64,000 nucleotides of DNA, from contig CATQHS010000001.1 in NCBI GenBank assembly GCA_958296055.1, positions 1,004,277 through 1,068,276 of the forward strand, read 5' to 3'. The position numbers and the translations under genes are program-made. How positions within the stretch are numbered: position 1 is the first letter of the stretch; every line of letters starts with the position of its first letter. This DNA is from an uncultured Acidimicrobiales bacterium. GTDB lineage: Bacteria > Actinomycetota > Acidimicrobiia > Acidimicrobiales > Aldehydirespiratoraceae. The notes beneath the pieces are model-generated. The model was not told where the DNA came from and made no database searches. It was given only the letters and a program-made list of their open reading frames with translations. Of this stretch, positions 61,821 to 64,000 are shown piece after piece.

Positions 61821-64000
61821 ATGGCCCGTTGGGGCAGACTGGATGCGGGTCGGATCGCCATTTTGGCCGTGCTGGTGGTGGGGGCGGCGGTCTTCGCCAC
61901 CCGGAGCCAGTGGGACTGGATCTTCGCCAGCAGTGAGCCCGAGACCCGGGGCGTGTTCGCCGCCCCCATCGCCGAGGCCGAGGTGGACCCCGAAGTCGAG
62001 CGGCTGTACCGGATCCGGCCCGACGACGGCTCGGTGGTCAGCTACGAGATCACCGAGCGGCTGGCCGGGACGGCCCGCACCACCGTGGGCGCCACCACCG
62101 TGGTGGCCGGCGACATCGCGGTCAACACCGCCGACCCGGCCCGCAGCCGGGTGGGCGAGATCGTGGTCAACGTGGAGATGCTCCACTCCGACTCGAACCT
62201 GCGGGACAAGCGGATCCGCCACGACTACCTGGAGTCGAGCCACTGGCCCTTCGCCCGGTTCGCCCCCGCCTCCATAGAGGGCCTCGACGGCGCCTTCGCC
62301 GACGGCGCCGCCTACGAGGTGGCCGTCACCGGCGACCTCACCGTCAAGGAGACCACCCGGGCCGAGACCTTCTCCGGCACCGTCACCGTGGGGCCCGACC
62401 GGCTCGTCGCCCGGGTCTCGGCGGTGGTGCTGGCCAGCGACTACGGCGTCGGCCCCATCCACATCGCCCGCCTGGCCCACACCTCCGACGAGGTGACCCT
62501 CACCTTCGACCTGGTGGCCCGCCGGGTCGATCTGGGCTCGCCGTCGGGCGGCGACGACCTGCTGCGGCCGGTCCCGGTGGTGCGGGCCGGCGGCGGGGCC
62601 TTCGCCCAGACGGTCCAGCCCGTGCTGGAGCACAACTGCGTGAGCTGCCACCGCTCGGGGGGGCCGGGACACAGCACCGTGGCCCTGGACACCGCGGCCG
62701 ACGCGGCGGCCATCGCCGACGACATCGCCCTGGTCGTCGGGGCCGGGTTCATGCCGCCCTGGCTGCCCTCGGATCTGAGCCCGGACTTCGAGCACGACTG
62801 GTCGCTGACCGAGGCCGAGAAGGCGGCCGTCGCCGAGTGGGCCGGAGCGGGCGGCGGCCTCGACGTGGCGGGCGACACACCCCTGGTGGCCCGCAGCCGG
62901 GCGGTGGCCGTGATAGAGGAGGACCAGCGGATCGGCCCCCGGGACGGCCCGTACACCGGCTACGCCTCAGCGGACGGCACTCCGGTCAAGCAGGACGACT
63001 ACCGCTGCCAGGTCCACGAGGTAGCCGACTCTGGCAATGGCACCTGGATCAGGGCGTTCGAGTTCCGGCCCGACCAGACCGACATCGTCCACCACGCCAT
63101 CGTCTATCGGGTCCCGGCCGCCGCGGCCGACGCCATCGGAGCCCGGATCGCGGCCGAGGACCGCGTCGAGGCCGACGAGGGGCTGTCCGACGAGCCGGGC
63201 TGGACCTGCTTCGGGCTGTCCGGGCTGGAGGGGGCCGGGGCAGTGCCCGTGCTGGGCTGGGCGCCGGGCCAGTCGCCGACCGTCTACCCCGAGGGATACG
63301 GCCTGTTCTTCGCCCCCGGCGACGTGATCGTCAACCAGATCCACTACCACTTCGACCACGAGACCCGTCCCGACGAGTCGCTGATAATCCTCGATGAAGC
63401 CACACCGGCCGAGGTGGCGGCCGGGATCACCCACATAACCGGCGGCAACTACCTGACCCCGGCCGAGGTGCCCTGCACCCCCGCGGAGGCGGCGGTGGCG
63501 GCCGAGCGGGCCGCGTCGGTGGAGGGCTACATGGACCTGTGCGTGCGGGGCAACGTGCTCGACGACATCGCGGCCAAGTACGGGTTCCTGGCCCGGTTGA
63601 TCCCCAACGGCCTGATCCTGTTGTGCGGCGGGACCGTCGACGACTACGACGACCTCGACGGCACCGTGGGCCACAGTTCCTGCGACATGCCGGCCCAGAA
63701 CACCGGCATCATCCACACCGTTCTGGGCCACATGCACGAGTTCGGCGCCGCCTACCGGATGACGCTGCACCCCGACACCGCGCAGGAGCGGATCCTCCTC
63801 GACATAGGCGAGTGGGACTTCGAGTGGCAGCTCAACTACGAGCCCGTCGAGGACATCCGGATCGAGCGGGGCGACACGGTGCGCTTCGAGTGCTGGTGGG
63901 ACCGGTCGCTGCAATACATGGCCGAGCCCCGCTACATCACCTGGAACGAGGGCACCGTCGACGAGATGTGCTTCTCCATCATCACCGTCCTCCCCGACCG
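61821..64000 (+). CDS. YceI - cytochrome c - copper monooxygenase fusion, 3' end outside window
   Basis: Not in the ORF track because no stop is reached. At least 726 codons. After a membrane anchor (IAILAVLVVGAAVFA), a YceI-like lipocalin domain (~40-230) carries NLRDKRIRHDYLESSHWPFARF and LTVKETTRAETFSG. One c-type heme site CVSCH follows (~275). The C-terminal half resembles copper type II ascorbate-dependent monooxygenases: DIVHHAIVYR (paired His), NQIHYHFDH, GHMHEFGAAYRMTLH and DEMCF, which match the CuA and CuB ligands of the PHM/DBM fold. It probably acts outside the membrane, with the heme supplying electrons. The substrate is unknown. Confidence 0.85.
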   Translation, partial: MARWGRLDAGRIAILAVLVVGAAVFATRSQWDWIFASSEPETRGVFAAPIAEAEVDPEVERLYRIRPDDGSVVSYEITERLAGTARTTVGATTVVAGDIAVNTADPARSRVGEIVVNVEMLHSDSNLRDKRIRHDYLESSHWPFARFAPASIEGLDGAFADGAAYEVAVTGDLTVKETTRAETFSGTVTVGPDRLVARVSAVVLASDYGVGPIHIARLAHTSDEVTLTFDLVARRVDLGSPSGGDDLLRPVPVVRAGGGAFAQTVQPVLEHNCVSCHRSGGPGHSTVALDTAADAAAIADDIALVVGAGFMPPWLPSDLSPDFEHDWSLTEAEKAAVAEWAGAGGGLDVAGDTPLVARSRAVAVIEEDQRIGPRDGPYTGYASADGTPVKQDDYRCQVHEVADSGNGTWIRAFEFRPDQTDIVHHAIVYRVPAAAADAIGARIAAEDRVEADEGLSDEPGWTCFGLSGLEGAGAVPVLGWAPGQSPTVYPEGYGLFFAPGDVIVNQIHYHFDHETRPDESLIILDEATPAEVAAGITHITGGNYLTPAEVPCTPAEAAVAAERAASVEGYMDLCVRGNVLDDIAAKYGFLARLIPNGLILLCGGTVDDYDDLDGTVGHSSCDMPAQNTGIIHTVLGHMHEFGAAYRMTLHPDTAQERILLDIGEWDFEWQLNYEPVEDIRIERGDTVRFECWWDRSLQYMAEPRYITWNEGTVDEMCFSIITVLPD

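Overview
The window is high-GC DNA with actinobacterial habits: three DUF222/HNH nucleases, CaiB-type CoA-transferases, lipoproteins with short lipoboxes, GTG/TTG starts, four-base start/stop overlaps, and several genes whose -10 hexamer lies six bases before the ATG (leaderless). An Acidimicrobiia-like actinobacterium is a reasonable guess, but nothing here proves the taxon. No rRNA, tRNA, CRISPR array or intact transposon was seen.

Layout. 1-1.7 kb: the 3' part of an alpha/beta hydrolase and a metal-dependent amidohydrolase. 1.8-5.8 kb: a DUF222/HNH nuclease, then two tandem paralogous proteins with a type I restriction HsdR-like N-terminal nuclease domain but no helicase. 5.9-11.8 kb: a triple-Cache lipoprotein, an SDR-sulfatase pair, a DUF2237 protein, an enoyl-CoA hydratase homologue and a membrane protein. 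11.9-17.1 kb (minus strand): an iron-type locus of imelysin, di-heme oxidoreductase, second imelysin and HTTM (vitamin K carboxylase-like) protein, with a DtxR/IdeR-like palindrome in its promoter. 17.1-18.9 kb: GNAT and radical SAM genes of the MSMEG_0567/0568 (Nit1C) type. 19-23 kb: a small toxin-antitoxin-like pair, a beta-propeller lipoprotein and another HNH gene. 23.2-27 kb: carbamate kinase, FdrA and an MSMEG_0565-type glycosyltransferase in one operon. 27-31.9 kb: a rearranged block with propeller and cbtBA duplications, a cbtB-cbtA fusion, and an AT-rich methyltransferase. 31.9-42.3 kb: acyl-CoA/CoA-transferase catabolic genes, thiol peroxidase, a PLP decarboxylase and an HpaI aldolase. 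42.3-51.7 kb: a defence-like island with a DUF2335 protein, a broken VapBC, a large Eco57I/PglX-like adenine methyltransferase interrupted by a 10-bp tandem repeat, and a PLD-SNF2 helicase. 51.8-53.3 kb: the third HNH gene. 53.6-58.5 kb: a BMP-type (nucleoside-like) ABC importer. 58.6-61.7 kb: two Rieske oxygenase alpha subunits and an NTF2-fold partner. 61.8 kb to the edge: a YceI-cytochrome c-copper monooxygenase fusion, missing from the ORF track because it runs off the window.

The most notable signals are (1) the methyltransferase/helicase pair with a repeat that could switch its reading frame; (2) a ~93-bp duplication of the methyltransferase start that brackets a toxin-antitoxin remnant; (3) repeated short tandem duplications sitting on gene junctions, often copying a stop codon, start codon or Shine-Dalgarno sequence; and (4) a set of leaderless promoters of the form TANNNT-N6-ATG.

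Coordinates and motifs were read by eye from the sequence. Family names rest on recognised motifs, not database searches.
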